Assembly (NCBI GenBank): GCA_022705325.1
Contig: JAKJER010000005.1
Span: 62,001 to 126,000, forward strand
Direction: 5' to 3'
Source: Planctomycetota bacterium
GTDB lineage: Bacteria > Planctomycetota > Phycisphaerae > SM23-33
DNA: 64,000 nucleotides
The position numbers and the translations under genes are program-made. Position 1 is the first letter of the stretch; each line of letters starts with the position of its first letter. Positions 17,110 to 25,752 of the stretch are shown here, in pieces. A model generated the notes under the pieces. That model did not search any database, was not told the origin of the DNA, and worked only from the letters and a program-made list of their open reading frames with translations.

Positions 17110-17711
17110 GCTCCGTCAGGAAAGCGGCATTGTAGCATCACGCGGGGAGGATTGAGAATCGACAATTGCCCCGGCCGCGCAAAACGCTCGCTCGACGGAC
17201 TGAGAGGGGGTGGGCGCTGGGAGCGGCGTCCCCGCCGCCAGAGCCGGCCCCGCTAGGACGCGACCGTTCGCTCGCCGGACGCGGGCGCTCGCGGAGCGGT
17301 CGCGTCAGTTCGCGGGTAGTACGCATCAGTTCGCGGGGAGGTCGCAGCGGGTCGCATCTGCAAGTCGTTGTGGGGTTTTGACTTTCCGCGATGAGCCGCG
17401 GGTGAGTCGCCCCCGGCCGGGCTCGAAGAGCGCCCCAAAGCGCCCCAAAACTAGGGGATTCCCCTACGGTTGGGGCGGTCCGGCGGAGCCATCCTCGGCC
17501 AAGGGGACCTGGGACGTCCCTGACGGGCCGGGGGTGTAGCCGATCTTCATCCCCAAGCCGACCCTTGGGACGTCGGCCGGGAGAAAACCCGTCCCTGGGG
17601 CGGCTGCGCTCGTTCCTGGGCCTTGGCTGAGGTGCGGGCGTCGAGCCGTGGCGGCGGTCCCGCGAAGCCTTCGGACGCCAGGCGAACCGCCCGGCTGCGG
17701 ACGAGCGACGT
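17110..17711. other. Non-coding stretch of about 600 bases with small repeats
   Basis: No convincing gene in either direction. It holds a four-unit 21-bp tandem repeat (17252-17335), a perfect hairpin TAGGGGATTCCCCTA at 17452-17466, and several CGACG/CGTCG-type short inverted repeats between about 17500 and 17590. It may be the leader region of the BadF-type gene plus the tail of the proline dehydrogenase transcript. Confidence 0.5.
17252..17335. repeat. 21-bp tandem repeat, four degenerate units
   Basis: Units are 17252-17272, 17273-17293, 17294-17314 and 17315-17335. Read on the minus strand each begins CGCGAA, CGCGAG or AGCGAA, and the last two share CGCGAACTGA. Read as codons they give a seven-residue REL/RER repeat, but there is no supporting gene. 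Confidence 0.7.
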
Positions 17712-20700
17712 CTACCGGGGTTGGGCTCGCGGCTCGCTGGAGCGGATGCCCAGGTTGCCGTAGCGGTGGTAGTCGACGCTGACGCTCTGTTCCTGGAGGT
17801 ACCAGAGCAGTTCGGCCCGCCCGTCAGCCAGGACGGGGCGGGCAATGACGGCGACGCCGCTCTCGCCTGCCGCCTGCAGCACCTCCAGGGGCACGCGGTC
17901 GGGCGCGGCGTAGCGGACGCGGTCGAAAGCATGCGCCCGCACCAGGTCGGCCACCTGCCGGTCGCTGTGTTCGGCGAACTCGATCGCTCCCGCCCAGGGC
18001 TCGGTCAGCTCTTCCAGCAGTCGCAGGCTCGGCAGGTCGACGCCGGGCGGCACGCTTACCGTCACGCGCGCGCCGGCCACGTGCGCCGCACACACCCGCG
18101 CCAACAGCTCGAAGGGCGAGTCCGACTCGTGCACACGCACGCACAGCCAGCCCAGAGGCAGATAGCGCCGGAGGTTGTCCTGTCCGATCAGCAGGAAGTG
18201 GTCGTGCCCACGGCTGAACTCCTCTTGCCAGGCCTGCTCATAGCTGCCGGCCGCTTGACGGATGCGCCCGGCCTGCCCGGGCCCGGCATCGCCCAGTTCG
18301 CCCGCCCGCCGGTCCAGTCCGTCGCACAACTCAGCCAGGGCGGGCCGAAGCTCCGCCCCCGGCAAGGACGGGTTCGCCGCCTCGGCCAGGTCCATCAACT
18401 GCGTCACGTAGTTGGGCCCGCCGGCCTTGAGGCCCGGCCCGAACACGGACTTGCCGAACCCCCCGAACGGCTGGCGGAGCACGATCGCCCCGGTGGTGGA
18501 GCGGTTGACGTAGAGGTTGCCCGCCCGCAGGTGCTCGATCCAGTATTCCCACTCGCGGTCGTCCAGGCTCTCCAGGCCGCTGGTCAGCCCGTAGCCGGTC
18601 TGGTTGACCAGGTCGACGGCCTGGGCCAGCGTCTCAAACCGCATGACCGCGAGCACGGGCCCGAAGAACTCGGTCATGTGAGTGTAGCTGCCCGGCTGGA
18701 CGCCGTACTTGATGCCCGGCGTGAAGAGGGTGGGGCTGTCGCCCACGCGGCGGGGCATGAGAGCCCACTCCTCGCCCTCCTCCAGCACGTGCAGGGCCTC
18801 CTGCAGGTCCCCGGACGGCGGGCGGATCAGCGGGCCCATGCGGGTATCCAGTTCCCATGCCGGACCGACCTTCATGCTGGCGGCTGCGTCGCACAGCGCC
18901 CGGCGGAACTGTGGGTCATCGTAGACCTCCGCCTCCAGCAGCAGCAGGGAGGTGGCCGAGCACTTCTGCCCGGAGTGGCTGAAGGCGGAGTGGATCACGT
19001 GCTTGACGGCCTGGTCGCGGTCGGACAGGCCGGTGACGATCGTCGCGTCCTTGCCGCCGGTCTCGGCGTAGAGGTTCATGCGGGGGTTGTCGGCCAGCAT
19101 GGCCTGCGCGGTGGCCGTCCCGCCGGTGAGGATGACCGCCCGCACCTTGGGATGGTTGACCAGGCTGCGCCCCTCGCCGGACCCCGAGCAGGGAAGGAAC
19201 TGCAACGTGCGTTTTGACACCCCGGCCCGCCAGAAGCACTGGCACAGTTCCCAGGCGGGCAGGACGGTATCGCTGGCGGGCTTGAGGATGACGGTGTTGC
19301 CGGCAGCCAGGGCGGCCGCCACGCCCCCGCAGGGAATGGCGATGGGGAAGTTCCACGGCGAGACGACGACCGCCACGCCCAGACCCTGCGCCCGCAGGGA
19401 GGGGCGCTCCTGCCACCATCGCGAGGCCGCACGGTAGAACTCGACGAAGTCCACCGCCTCGGAGACCTCCGGGTCGCTCTCGGATACCGTCTTGCCTCCG
19501 TCGGCCATGGCCGAGCCGATCAGATCGCCGCGCGCCTTGCGGATTTCATGGGCTGCCCGCCCCAGCACGTCGAACCGCCGGGCGGGGCTCATCGTGCGCC
19601 ATCCGTCAGGGTCCTCGTCGGCGCACCGCACGGCCCGCTCGATGTCCTCTTTGGTCGCCTGGCGGTAGCGGGCGACCACCACGCCCGTGCGGGAGGGATC
19701 GGCGGACTCGCGCACGGGGCGGTCGTCTCGGACCTCCTCGCCCGCGATCACCAACGGCACCTCCGTGGCCCGCTCGCCGCAACGCGACTGCCATCGCTGC
19801 ACGATGTCCTGGGCCCACAGCGAGTTGCCTGGCAGGGAGAAGTCCGTGTCGCTCTCGTTGACCAGGTGCTGCCAGCCGTCGGCGACGGCCTGGGGTTGCT
19901 CGGGATCGAGGCGCCGATCCTGCGTGCGGCGCGGCTGGTCGCTGACGGAGTCCATGTCCTGGAATGAGTCCAGGAAGCCCTGCTCCAGCCGCCGCCACGC
20001 CGGCCCGTCCACCTCCAGGCGGAAGACGTAACGCAGGAAGTTCTCCTCGCCGGTGTTCTCGTCCAGGCGGCGGATGAGGTATCCGATGGCCGTGGTGAAC
20101 GATTCCTTCGGGCAGGCGGGCGCGTAGAGGAGGACGTTGGGACATCGCTCGAAGACCGCCCGGCGCTGCTGGTTGGCCATGCCCTCGAGCATCTCGGCCT
20201 GGATCTTGCCCGTGGCGCCGGCCTCCTCGGCCAGCACCAGTGCGTACGAGAGGTCGAAGAGGTTGTGCGAGGCCACGCCGACGTCCATGGCCGCGAGATT
20301 CTCCGGCTTCATGGTCTCGTGTAGCAGGCGTTTGAAGTTGGCGTCGGTCTCGCGCTTGGTGGTGTAAGGGGCCTGGGGCCAGCCGCGAAGCGACGCTTCG
20401 ACCCGCTCGGTCTCCATGTTGGCGCCTTTGACCAGCCGCACGGTGACCCGTCCGCCGCCGGCGGCCACGCGACGCCGGGCCCACGCCTGGATCTCCCGCA
20501 GCGTCAACAGCGAATCGGGGATGTACGACTGCAGGGCGATGCCCGCCGAGGCCGTCTCGAGCCCCGGACGGTCCAGTGTCCGCATGAAGGCCTGGGCGGT
20601 CAGGTCCTTGTCGCGATACTCCTCCATGTCCAGGTAAACGAACTTCGGCACGCGCCTTCCGTCCGGGCGGGTGAAACGCATGTGGGCGGCCGTGCGGAAC

Positions 20701-21368
20701 AGCCTCTCCAGGCGGTCGCACAGGACGGCGACGGTCTGCTCGCGGGCCAGCGGCGAGATCTGCGAATACAGCGTCGAGATCTTGATCGAGACGACCTCGA
20801 TCTCCGGCCACTGCAAGGCGGTCAGGTACTGCTTGAATCTCGCCTCGGCCTCCTGCTCGCCCAGGATCGCCTCGCCCAGGAAGTTGACGTTCATGCGGAC
20901 GCCTTCGGCCTGCCGCTGGCGGAGGTGGTGGGTCAGCATCTCGCGCTCGCCGGGCAGGATGACGTTGGCCGTCTCCTTGTGCATGTGCTCTTTGACGAAG
21001 GGCATGGCCACGCCGGGCAGATAGCCGCCGAAGGTCTTGAACCCGCGGAGCATGGTGCGGTCCCAGAAGGTGAAGAACCGCGGGACGCCCTGCACGTCCA
21101 GGATGTGGACGAGGTGATCCACCGCCCGCCGCGAGCGGTGCGAGCGGAAGGCCTGGTCGGTGAGCTGCATCAGGGTGGCCTTGTCGCGCGGCTCCTGGAG
21201 CATCCGGTCCAACTCCGCCTGCTGGCGCCGCTCGGACGGCGTCTGCAGGGCGGCTGAACGTTCCTGGAGCCGGCGGGCCAGGAAAAGGGCTTTCTGGACG
21301 GCGACGGAATGCGGGGAACCGGGGTCGACCACGAAGTCGGCCAGGGCGGCGGTCACGCCGATAGTCAT
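17712..21368 (-). CDS. putA: Bifunctional proline dehydrogenase / glutamate-semialdehyde dehydrogenase
   Basis: 1218 residues. It oxidises proline to pyrroline-5-carboxylate (FAD) and then to glutamate (NAD+). The proline dehydrogenase barrel occupies about residues 80-430 (LVKGANMETERVEASLRGW and the ALVLAEEAGATGKI region). The aldehyde dehydrogenase part covers about 540-1010, with VVSPWNFPIAIPCGG, YAETGGKDATIV and the catalytic Cys in HSGQKCSATS. The last 180 or so residues form the C-terminal domain seen in longer PutA proteins. There is no N-terminal ribbon-helix-helix DNA-binding domain, so it is an enzyme only, not an autorepressor. A hairpin lies upstream, between it and the HzsA-related gene. 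Confidence 0.93.
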   Translation of the reverse strand: MTIGVTAALADFVVDPGSPHSVAVQKALFLARRLQERSAALQTPSERRQQAELDRMLQEPRDKATLMQLTDQAFRSHRSRRAVDHLVHILDVQGVPRFFTFWDRTMLRGFKTFGGYLPGVAMPFVKEHMHKETANVILPGEREMLTHHLRQRQAEGVRMNVNFLGEAILGEQEAEARFKQYLTALQWPEIEVVSIKISTLYSQISPLAREQTVAVLCDRLERLFRTAAHMRFTRPDGRRVPKFVYLDMEEYRDKDLTAQAFMRTLDRPGLETASAGIALQSYIPDSLLTLREIQAWARRRVAAGGGRVTVRLVKGANMETERVEASLRGWPQAPYTTKRETDANFKRLLHETMKPENLAAMDVGVASHNLFDLSYALVLAEEAGATGKIQAEMLEGMANQQRRAVFERCPNVLLYAPACPKESFTTAIGYLIRRLDENTGEENFLRYVFRLEVDGPAWRRLEQGFLDSFQDMDSVSDQPRRTQDRRLDPEQPQAVADGWQHLVNESDTDFSLPGNSLWAQDIVQRWQSRCGERATEVPLVIAGEEVRDDRPVRESADPSRTGVVVARYRQATKEDIERAVRCADEDPDGWRTMSPARRFDVLGRAAHEIRKARGDLIGSAMADGGKTVSESDPEVSEAVDFVEFYRAASRWWQERPSLRAQGLGVAVVVSPWNFPIAIPCGGVAAALAAGNTVILKPASDTVLPAWELCQCFWRAGVSKRTLQFLPCSGSGEGRSLVNHPKVRAVILTGGTATAQAMLADNPRMNLYAETGGKDATIVTGLSDRDQAVKHVIHSAFSHSGQKCSATSLLLLEAEVYDDPQFRRALCDAAASMKVGPAWELDTRMGPLIRPPSGDLQEALHVLEEGEEWALMPRRVGDSPTLFTPGIKYGVQPGSYTHMTEFFGPVLAVMRFETLAQAVDLVNQTGYGLTSGLESLDDREWEYWIEHLRAGNLYVNRSTTGAIVLRQPFGGFGKSVFGPGLKAGGPNYVTQLMDLAEAANPSLPGAELRPALAELCDGLDRRAGELGDAGPGQAGRIRQAAGSYEQAWQEEFSRGHDHFLLIGQDNLRRYLPLGWLCVRVHESDSPFELLARVCAAHVAGARVTVSVPPGVDLPSLRLLEELTEPWAGAIEFAEHSDRQVADLVRAHAFDRVRYAAPDRVPLEVLQAAGESGVAVIARPVLADGRAELLWYLQEQSVSVDYHRYGNLGIRSSEPRAQPR

Positions 21369-21486
21369 GGAGATGCTCCTCTTCCAGGCGGCGCTCGCCG
21401 CCGGGTCCCGCTACTCTACCGTGCGCGAAACCGTCAATCCAACCAAACTTGAATCATGCAAATCCCCCCCCGCTTGCGCAAGACAA

Positions 21487-21507
21487 AGCCCACCCCCGGG
21501 GTGGGCT
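21487..21507. terminator. Hairpin after the HzsA-related gene
   Basis: AGCCCACCCC and GGGGTGGGCT are exact complements around a short centre, about 35 bases past the stop at 21541 (minus strand). It is suitable as an intrinsic terminator, though the T-run is weak. Confidence 0.55.
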
Positions 21508-21540
21508 TCGTTGTCTGCGTGATGCGGCGCACGTGCCGCG

Positions 21541-24327
21541 TCAGTTGTTTCGCGCCTGGGCCAGCCTTGTCGGACGGTAGATGTAGTCCGGCCAGAGCGG
21601 GCAGTTCAGGTCGGTCCAGCACTTGATGCGGTGGCGCTCGTCGGGCGTGAGCTTGACGTTGTTGTGGCCCTTGTCCAGCACTTCCCAGAGCTTGCTCTTG
21701 AGCGAGCCGAAGGTGAGCGGATCGGCCCTGTGGTGGCGGACGCCGTAGCCCCAGTTGAAGTAATGGACCAGGCCCTTCTCGATCAGCGTGCGGTAGGAGC
21801 GGGGCACGCCGTTGGCGTCGAGGGTGCGGGTGAAGTCCAGGCCCTTCTTGTGCTTGGCGTCGTGGCAGCGGACGCAACGGGCCTCCAGGACGGGCTGGAC
21901 GACCTTCTCGAAAGCGAACGCCCCGGCGCCCCACGAGGGCGGCTGGATGGTCGCTGGGGGCTTGTGCAGGGCCAGCGGCGAGGCCGATCGCCCGACCCGC
22001 GGCGTGGAACTGCGGTTCTCGTGGCAGCCCAGGCAGCTTCGGGTCTCGTCCGGTTGGAGTTGCACGACGCTCCGCATCCGCTGGATCTCGTTGTAGTCTT
22101 CGTCGAGGGCCTGGAAGTACAGCACCCGCCCGGCCGGGGCGATGAAGTTGGCCGATCCGTCCGCCTCGACGGGGACGAGGCCGTGGACGGCCTTGGCCAC
22201 GTACGAGGGCCAGCCGAACGGCCCGGAGACCTTGTGGACGGGCGTGGCGTACCAGTCCTGGAACGGCTCGTGGTCGGCCTGGTAGGCGCCGTTGGGGAGC
22301 TGGATCAGGTTGGCCCGCACCTCCTCGCAAATGCGCAGATACTTGACCCGCCCGCGCTCGACGGCGGGCTCCAGGCCATGGTACACGTCGGCCAGCACGA
22401 AGTGCCCGGTGGGCAGGTTCGGCGAGGCGCCGGCCGGGTCCGGCGGGGCGGCTGGGGCGCTGAAGGCCGCGATCTGGCTCTGAACGGCCATCGCGCCGGG
22501 CGGCCTGCGGAACAGCGAGGGGTGCATGCACCCGTACTCGGCGTCCATGTGCAGGATTTCGCGGTTGCCGTAGCGGTCGATGGCGTACAGGGCGAAGCGG
22601 TCTGCAGCCGCGTGGCTGCACAGGAACAGGTCGCGCGTCACGGGCATGGGGTCGCGGAAGCAGCGGTTTCGCGGCCAGGACATGTCCGTGTGGTGGGGGA
22701 TGTCCGGGGTGATGGACCGCACGCCGTCGGCGACGTTGGCGATGCCCTGGGCGGGATCGACGATGCCGATGGGCCCGTTCAGGTCCCCGCCGTGGCTGAC
22801 CAGCGTGCAGAGGATCTCGCGGCTGTTGGGGATCTCGTTGCCGTTGGCGTAGCAGTGGATGGTGTTGTTGCCGAAGATCAACTCGGGGTGCGAGCCGTCG
22901 GGGCGGATGGCCCACAGGGTGTGCCCGAAGTTGGCGCCTTTGTCGAGGTACTCCGACCGCATCCACATGATCCGCCCGTCGCGCAGGAGGGAGGGCGTCC
23001 ACTCGCTGAGGTTGGCAAAGGACAGCGGGCGGACGTTCGGGTCGCCCGGCTGAAGCGGCAGGGGGCCGGCCAGGGCCGCCGCGTCCATGCGGAACATGAC
23101 GAACGCCTGGGGCCTCCAGCACAGGAAGCGGGCCTTGCAGCGGGTGGACATGAACGCCAGGCCGCCGTCCGGCAGGGGGCAGGGGAAGTAGTCGTGGAAC
23201 GGGCCGTCGGTGATCTGGCGGACGTCGCTCCCGTCGACGTTCATGACCATCAGGCGGAAGTAGTCCTGCTTGGTCGTGCGGTAGGCGAAGAAGATCCGCT
23301 TGCCGTCCAGGCTGAGCACCGGGTTGCGGGCGATGCCCTGGCCGGACTCGAACAGCGTGTTGACCTTCACGCCCATCGGGTCCAGTCGCCCGTCGCGCGT
23401 GGGGAACTCCAGCGTGCAGATCGAGCCGCCGCCCCCGCCGCGGGAGTCGAAGATCACGCTGTAATTGTGCGAGGGCTCGAACGGGTACCGCTTGACCAGC
23501 AGGATGCGCCGGGCCTGCTCGAAGTCCGGGTCGCGCAGGAACAGGCGGCGCTTGGCCAGGCGGGCGCGGTAGTACAGGTCGTCGTCCTTCTTGCCGGCCT
23601 TGGCGTCCTCGGCCTTGAGCTGCTCCAGCTCCTTGCGTTCGGCCGACACGTCGATGCCGCGCCGGGCGAAGCGTTCGACCATCTCTTCCATCTGGCCGAT
23701 CACGCGCTGGACGGGCGGGGTCTTGTCGTGGCGAGTCCAGGTGGCGTTCTCGCAGGAGAACGCATAGCGGAGCAGGCCTTCCTCGTCCTTCGGGTCGTCG
23801 GGCGGGCTGAGGATGCCGTTGGCCCGGAAGACGGTCGTCCATTTCTGGCCGTCGGCCGACACGCGGATTTCGTAGCTGTCCGGGACGCGGTCGCGATAGC
23901 GCCCGCTGCGGTCGCGAGACAGCACCACCTTCTCGATGCGGGCGGGCTTGGGCAGCTCGATCTGCGCCCACTCGCGGGTCGAGCCGCCCGCGATCCAGCT
24001 GCGGTCGTTGCTGTACTTGCCGTCGTTGAGGTGGGCTATCTGGTGGATCGGATACCCCTGCAACGCCGACGAGGCCGACGCCTTCGCACCGGCCGACGCC
24101 AGGGCCAGATTGCCCGTGCCAGGCCCGTACACCTCGAACTCGTCGATGCACACCTGCCCGTTGGCGGTGGTATTGACGACAAGCCGCACGAGCTTGGCCT
24201 CGACGGCCTGGAAGGAAATGACGTTGGGCTTGTCGCTGATGAAGCCTTCCGCGAGAAGACCCGGTACCCAGGCGAGCAAAACGACGCCCGCCACCAGCGC
24301 GCCTTTCGGAAGAGATGTCGTCTTCAT
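21541..24327 (-). CDS. HzsA-related exported dihaem cytochrome with discoidin domain and propeller
   Basis: 928 residues with a signal peptide ending near LLAEG (about residue 27). Residues about 75-200 resemble an F5/8 type C (discoidin) sugar-binding domain (ALQGYPIHQIAHLNDGKYSN, IEKVVLSRDRSGRY). The middle (about 290-640) is a TolB-like six-blade-type propeller (DGKRIFFAYRTTKQDY, MNVDGSDVRQIT). The C-terminal third has two c-type haem motifs, CLGCH and CVRCH. This order (propeller then dihaem) is that of the hydrazine synthase alpha-subunit family, many members of which occur outside anammox bacteria with unknown function. No HzsB or HzsC gene is present. The start is supported by a promoter 9 bases away. 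Confidence 0.78.
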   Translation of the reverse strand: MKTTSLPKGALVAGVVLLAWVPGLLAEGFISDKPNVISFQAVEAKLVRLVVNTTANGQVCIDEFEVYGPGTGNLALASAGAKASASSALQGYPIHQIAHLNDGKYSNDRSWIAGGSTREWAQIELPKPARIEKVVLSRDRSGRYRDRVPDSYEIRVSADGQKWTTVFRANGILSPPDDPKDEEGLLRYAFSCENATWTRHDKTPPVQRVIGQMEEMVERFARRGIDVSAERKELEQLKAEDAKAGKKDDDLYYRARLAKRRLFLRDPDFEQARRILLVKRYPFEPSHNYSVIFDSRGGGGGSICTLEFPTRDGRLDPMGVKVNTLFESGQGIARNPVLSLDGKRIFFAYRTTKQDYFRLMVMNVDGSDVRQITDGPFHDYFPCPLPDGGLAFMSTRCKARFLCWRPQAFVMFRMDAAALAGPLPLQPGDPNVRPLSFANLSEWTPSLLRDGRIMWMRSEYLDKGANFGHTLWAIRPDGSHPELIFGNNTIHCYANGNEIPNSREILCTLVSHGGDLNGPIGIVDPAQGIANVADGVRSITPDIPHHTDMSWPRNRCFRDPMPVTRDLFLCSHAAADRFALYAIDRYGNREILHMDAEYGCMHPSLFRRPPGAMAVQSQIAAFSAPAAPPDPAGASPNLPTGHFVLADVYHGLEPAVERGRVKYLRICEEVRANLIQLPNGAYQADHEPFQDWYATPVHKVSGPFGWPSYVAKAVHGLVPVEADGSANFIAPAGRVLYFQALDEDYNEIQRMRSVVQLQPDETRSCLGCHENRSSTPRVGRSASPLALHKPPATIQPPSWGAGAFAFEKVVQPVLEARCVRCHDAKHKKGLDFTRTLDANGVPRSYRTLIEKGLVHYFNWGYGVRHHRADPLTFGSLKSKLWEVLDKGHNNVKLTPDERHRIKCWTDLNCPLWPDYIYRPTRLAQARNN

Positions 24328-24336
24328 AGTGCAGAA

Positions 24337-24368
24337 ATTCTACCACGGGATAACTTGTAGTACAAGTT
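24337..24368 (-). promoter_or_regulatory. Promoter with overlapping 17-bp palindromic operator
   Basis: On the minus strand, -35 TTGTAC (24365-24360), a 17-base spacer and -10 TAGAAT (24342-24337) lie only 9 bases before the ATG of the HzsA-related gene, so the transcript would have almost no leader. A perfect palindrome, AACTTGTA-G-TACAAGTT (24352-24368), covers the -35, as a repressor site would. GntR-type regulators favour such TTGT…ACAA sites; the regulator is not in the window. Confidence 0.6.
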
Positions 24369-24501
24369 GTTTTAGGAAAATTTTCTGCCATGCTGCGCCG
24401 GGTACCGTCGCAGGCCGAGGTTCCGTAATCGCGGGCTGATTCTCCGGCTGCGGACCTGAATTCCTTTGCCTCCGCGCTGCCTTGCCGGAAGAATACCGGG
24501 T

Positions 24502-25749
24502 ATGGCCTCGGTCCGAAAAACACGGCGCGTTGCGGCCTTGCCTCATCCGTTGGCCCGTCTGTCGGCCAAGGACCCGCTTCGCGTGGCCGGGCTCATGTCC
24601 GGCACGTCGGCGGACGGGATCGACGTGGCGATCGTGGACTTCGAGCGGGGCGGGCTGACGGTGCTGGCGTTCGAGACGGTGAGTTACCGTCCGGCCCTGC
24701 GGCGGGCGATCTTCGATGCGTTCGACCCGGCGACGGGGCGGGTGGACCTGATCTGCCGGCTGAACGTCGCCGTGGGCGAGGCTTTCGCCGCCGCCGTGCG
24801 CCGAACTGCCGATCGGGCCGGCATCCCGCTGGCGTCAATCGACCTGATCGGTTCGCACGGACAGACGATCCATCATCTGCCCAACGCGAGGCGGCAGTGG
24901 GGCGCGCGCGTCGCGTCCACGCTTCAGATTGGCGAGCCGGGGGTGATCGCCGAGCGAACGGGGATCACCACGGTGGCCGACTTCCGCCCGCGCGACGTCG
25001 CTGCCGGCGGGCAGGGCGCGCCGCTGGTGCCTTATGCGGACGTGGTGCTCTATCGCCACGCCACGAAGGCCCGGGCAATCCAGAACATCGGTGGGATCGC
25101 GAACGTGACGTATCTGCCTCCGAACGGCCCGCCTTACGGCGGAACTACGAGCGCCGCGCTCCGCGTAGAGGGCGTGCTCGCGTTCGACACCGGGCCGGGA
25201 AACATGGTCATCGACCGCCTGGTGTCCTCCTTGACGGGCGGACGGCGGACATACGACCGCGACGGGCGCCTGGCCCGGCGAGGCCGCGTCCATGCCGCCT
25301 TGCTGGGCGAGTTGATGCGCCATCCGTACTTTCGTCGCCGCCCGCCCAAGACGACAGGACGCGAAGAGTTCGGGGCGGTGTACGCCGACCGCCTGCGCAA
25401 GCGGGGCCTCAAGCTGGGCCTCGCGGACGCCGACCTGGTCGCCACCGCCACCGCGCTGACTGCCCGCTCCATCGCCGACGCGTATCGCCGCTTCCTGCCC
25501 GCTCCGGTCGACGAGGTCATCCTGTGCGGCGGGGGGGCCAGGAACCCGACGCTGGCGGGCATGTTGGCCGGGCAACTCGCCCCCGCGGCGGTGATGACCA
25601 CCGACGACCTGGGCCTGTCGGCCGACGCGAAGGAGGCGGTCTCCTTCGCCATCCTCGCCCGCGAGACCCTCCGCGGGCGGGCCAACAACGTGCCGTCGGC
25701 CACCGGCGCCCGACGGGCGGTCATACTGGGCAAGATCGTGTTGGCGTAG
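24502..25749 (+). CDS. anmK: Anhydro-N-acetylmuramic acid kinase
   Basis: 415 residues from the ATG at 24502. AnmK opens the 1,6-anhydro ring of anhydroMurNAc and phosphorylates it to MurNAc-6-phosphate, in the cytosol. The family motifs are all present: VAGLMSGTSADGIDVAI for ATP binding, LIGSHGQTIHH, and FRPRDVAAGGQGAPLVPYAD, followed by IQNIGGIANVTYL. There is an N-terminal extension of about 25 residues. It is followed after 3 bases by murQ, which uses its product, so the two form an operon for recycling peptidoglycan fragments. The start lies about 130 bases from the operator palindrome of the divergent HzsA-related gene. Confidence 0.95.
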   Translation: MASVRKTRRVAALPHPLARLSAKDPLRVAGLMSGTSADGIDVAIVDFERGGLTVLAFETVSYRPALRRAIFDAFDPATGRVDLICRLNVAVGEAFAAAVRRTADRAGIPLASIDLIGSHGQTIHHLPNARRQWGARVASTLQIGEPGVIAERTGITTVADFRPRDVAAGGQGAPLVPYADVVLYRHATKARAIQNIGGIANVTYLPPNGPPYGGTTSAALRVEGVLAFDTGPGNMVIDRLVSSLTGGRRTYDRDGRLARRGRVHAALLGELMRHPYFRRRPPKTTGREEFGAVYADRLRKRGLKLGLADADLVATATALTARSIADAYRRFLPAPVDEVILCGGGARNPTLAGMLAGQLAPAAVMTTDDLGLSADAKEAVSFAILARETLRGRANNVPSATGARRAVILGKIVLA

Positions 25750-25752
25750 ACT

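Noticed and set aside
17138..17932. A 264-residue frame across the 17.1-17.7 kb gap
   Set aside because: It runs into the end of the proline dehydrogenase gene, has biased low-complexity content and no ribosome site; the heptad part is explained by a 21-bp DNA repeat.
21541..24327. Evidence for anammox metabolism
   Set aside because: Only an HzsA-related protein is present; no HzsB, HzsC or hydrazine dehydrogenase, and the family is wide outside anammox bacteria.
21434..24523. A 1029-residue open frame overlapping the HzsA-related gene on the same strand
   Set aside because: It is Arg/Pro/Gly-rich low-complexity translation produced by high GC; the 928-residue frame has a signal peptide, domains and haem motifs.
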